From Anaerolineae bacterium (GTDB lineage Bacteria; Chloroflexota; Anaerolineae; Aggregatilineales; Phototrophicaceae), in contig JALHOR010000019.1 in NCBI GenBank assembly GCA_022842885.1, positions 1-58,491 on the forward strand: DNA of 58,491 nucleotides, read 5' to 3'. Below the pieces are notes generated by a model. It saw only the letters and a program-made list of their open reading frames with translations. It had not been told where the DNA came from and ran no database searches. The stretch's first letter is position 1. Each line of letters starts with the position of its first letter. Shown one piece after another: positions 58,310 to 58,491 of the stretch. Made by a program: the position numbers and the translations under genes.

Positions 58310-58491
58310 CATGAACACCGTTCGACACCCGAGCGAACTGGAGTGGAGCGAGGAACGCCGGCAACTGGTGCCCACCCTGCAAGACGTGACGCAGTGGGCA
58401 GTCGCCAAGAAGATGAACCGCCCGGCCCGCGGTCTGCCCCCGCTGCGGATCGTGCATCGCCTGGACAAAGAGACGTCCGGTCTCATCTGCT
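58302..58491 (+). other. foreign GC-rich fragment: RluA-type pseudouridine synthase, partial
   Basis: The frame from 58302 gives PAGMNTVRHPSELEW..., then QLVPTLQDVTQWAVAKKMN and RIVHRLDKETSGLIC at the edge. RIVHRLDKETSG is the catalytic motif of RluA/RluD pseudouridine synthases, with the active-site Asp in HRLD. The fragment is in a different frame from the sortase and its base composition changes abruptly to GC-rich. The RHPSE-x-E block is reminiscent of Planctomycetes-type synthases. This is not part of the local genome: see findings. Confidence 0.85.

Noticed and set aside
58149-58486. Overlapping minus-strand frames at the right edge
   Set aside because: They cross the chimeric join and have no family features; the real content is the sortase and RluA fragments on the plus strand.

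Overview
The window is about 58.3 kb of a bacterial chromosome with a foreign tail of roughly 180 bases. Gene content and protein style suggest a Chloroflexota (Anaerolineae-like) genome, probably from a metagenome. The pointers are very short Flp-type pilins, CAP/LysM and VanW surface proteins with Thr/Pro-rich linkers, Gmad2 lipoproteins, PadR regulators, DUF4013 and DUF4240 proteins, and a Thermus-type isocitrate dehydrogenase. This is inferred from family composition only: there is no rRNA in the window and I found no tRNA. No CRISPR array, IS element or replication origin was found either.

Layout. 1-3000: two tandem Flp pilins and envelope proteins. 3001-13400: deoxynucleoside kinase with a structured leader, a GT2 glycosyltransferase, RidA-like protein, a large CopC-CopD fusion, DUF4240, a DLH/PQQ-type dehydrogenase pair, and a nitrilase-fold protein without its catalytic Cys. 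13500-22000: PIG-L deacetylase, HEAT-repeat membrane protein, icd, a GAF/PAS histidine kinase, YbjN. 22100-28400: a protein with an eCIS-cargo-like N-terminal motif, an orphan MalF-type permease, membrane proteins, VOC, an SH3 protein and GT4. 28400-29600: a promoter-rich spacer and four tandem small paralogous proteins, closed by a strong terminator. 29600-31100: DCC oxidoreductase and threonine dehydratase. 31100-37000: a cassette of VirD4/TraD-like ATPase and ClpP-like protease, divergent from a TIR-TPR protein. 37000-48800: thioredoxin-like lipoprotein, EamA exporter, response regulator, two PadR regulators, RmlC epimerase, VanW, wHTH, ABC-F and an FAD oxidoreductase. 48800-58300: a DUF5946 pseudogene, Ada, J-domain protein, S1 protein, pectinacetylesterase-like hydrolase, an orphan MalG-type permease, a phosphoesterase, and the start of a sortase.

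Most genes are single or in pairs. Visible operons are CAP-LysM plus a small protein, DLH plus PQQ-type dehydrogenase (4-nt gap), ClpP-like plus ATPase (same frame, one stop codon between them), and DUF4013 plus a membrane protein.

The best candidates for something undescribed are (1) the TIR-TPR / ClpP-like / VirD4-like cassette at 31.1-36.1 kb and (2) the tandem NWNYDQHK small-protein family at 28.76-29.50 kb. Several enzymes here lack key residues (nitrilase Cys to Gly, cytochrome-c-like domain without CxxCH, receiver without its acidic pair, TIR without its usual Glu). The last ~180 bases are a GC-rich RluA-type pseudouridine synthase fragment joined inside the sortase gene, almost certainly an assembly chimera.
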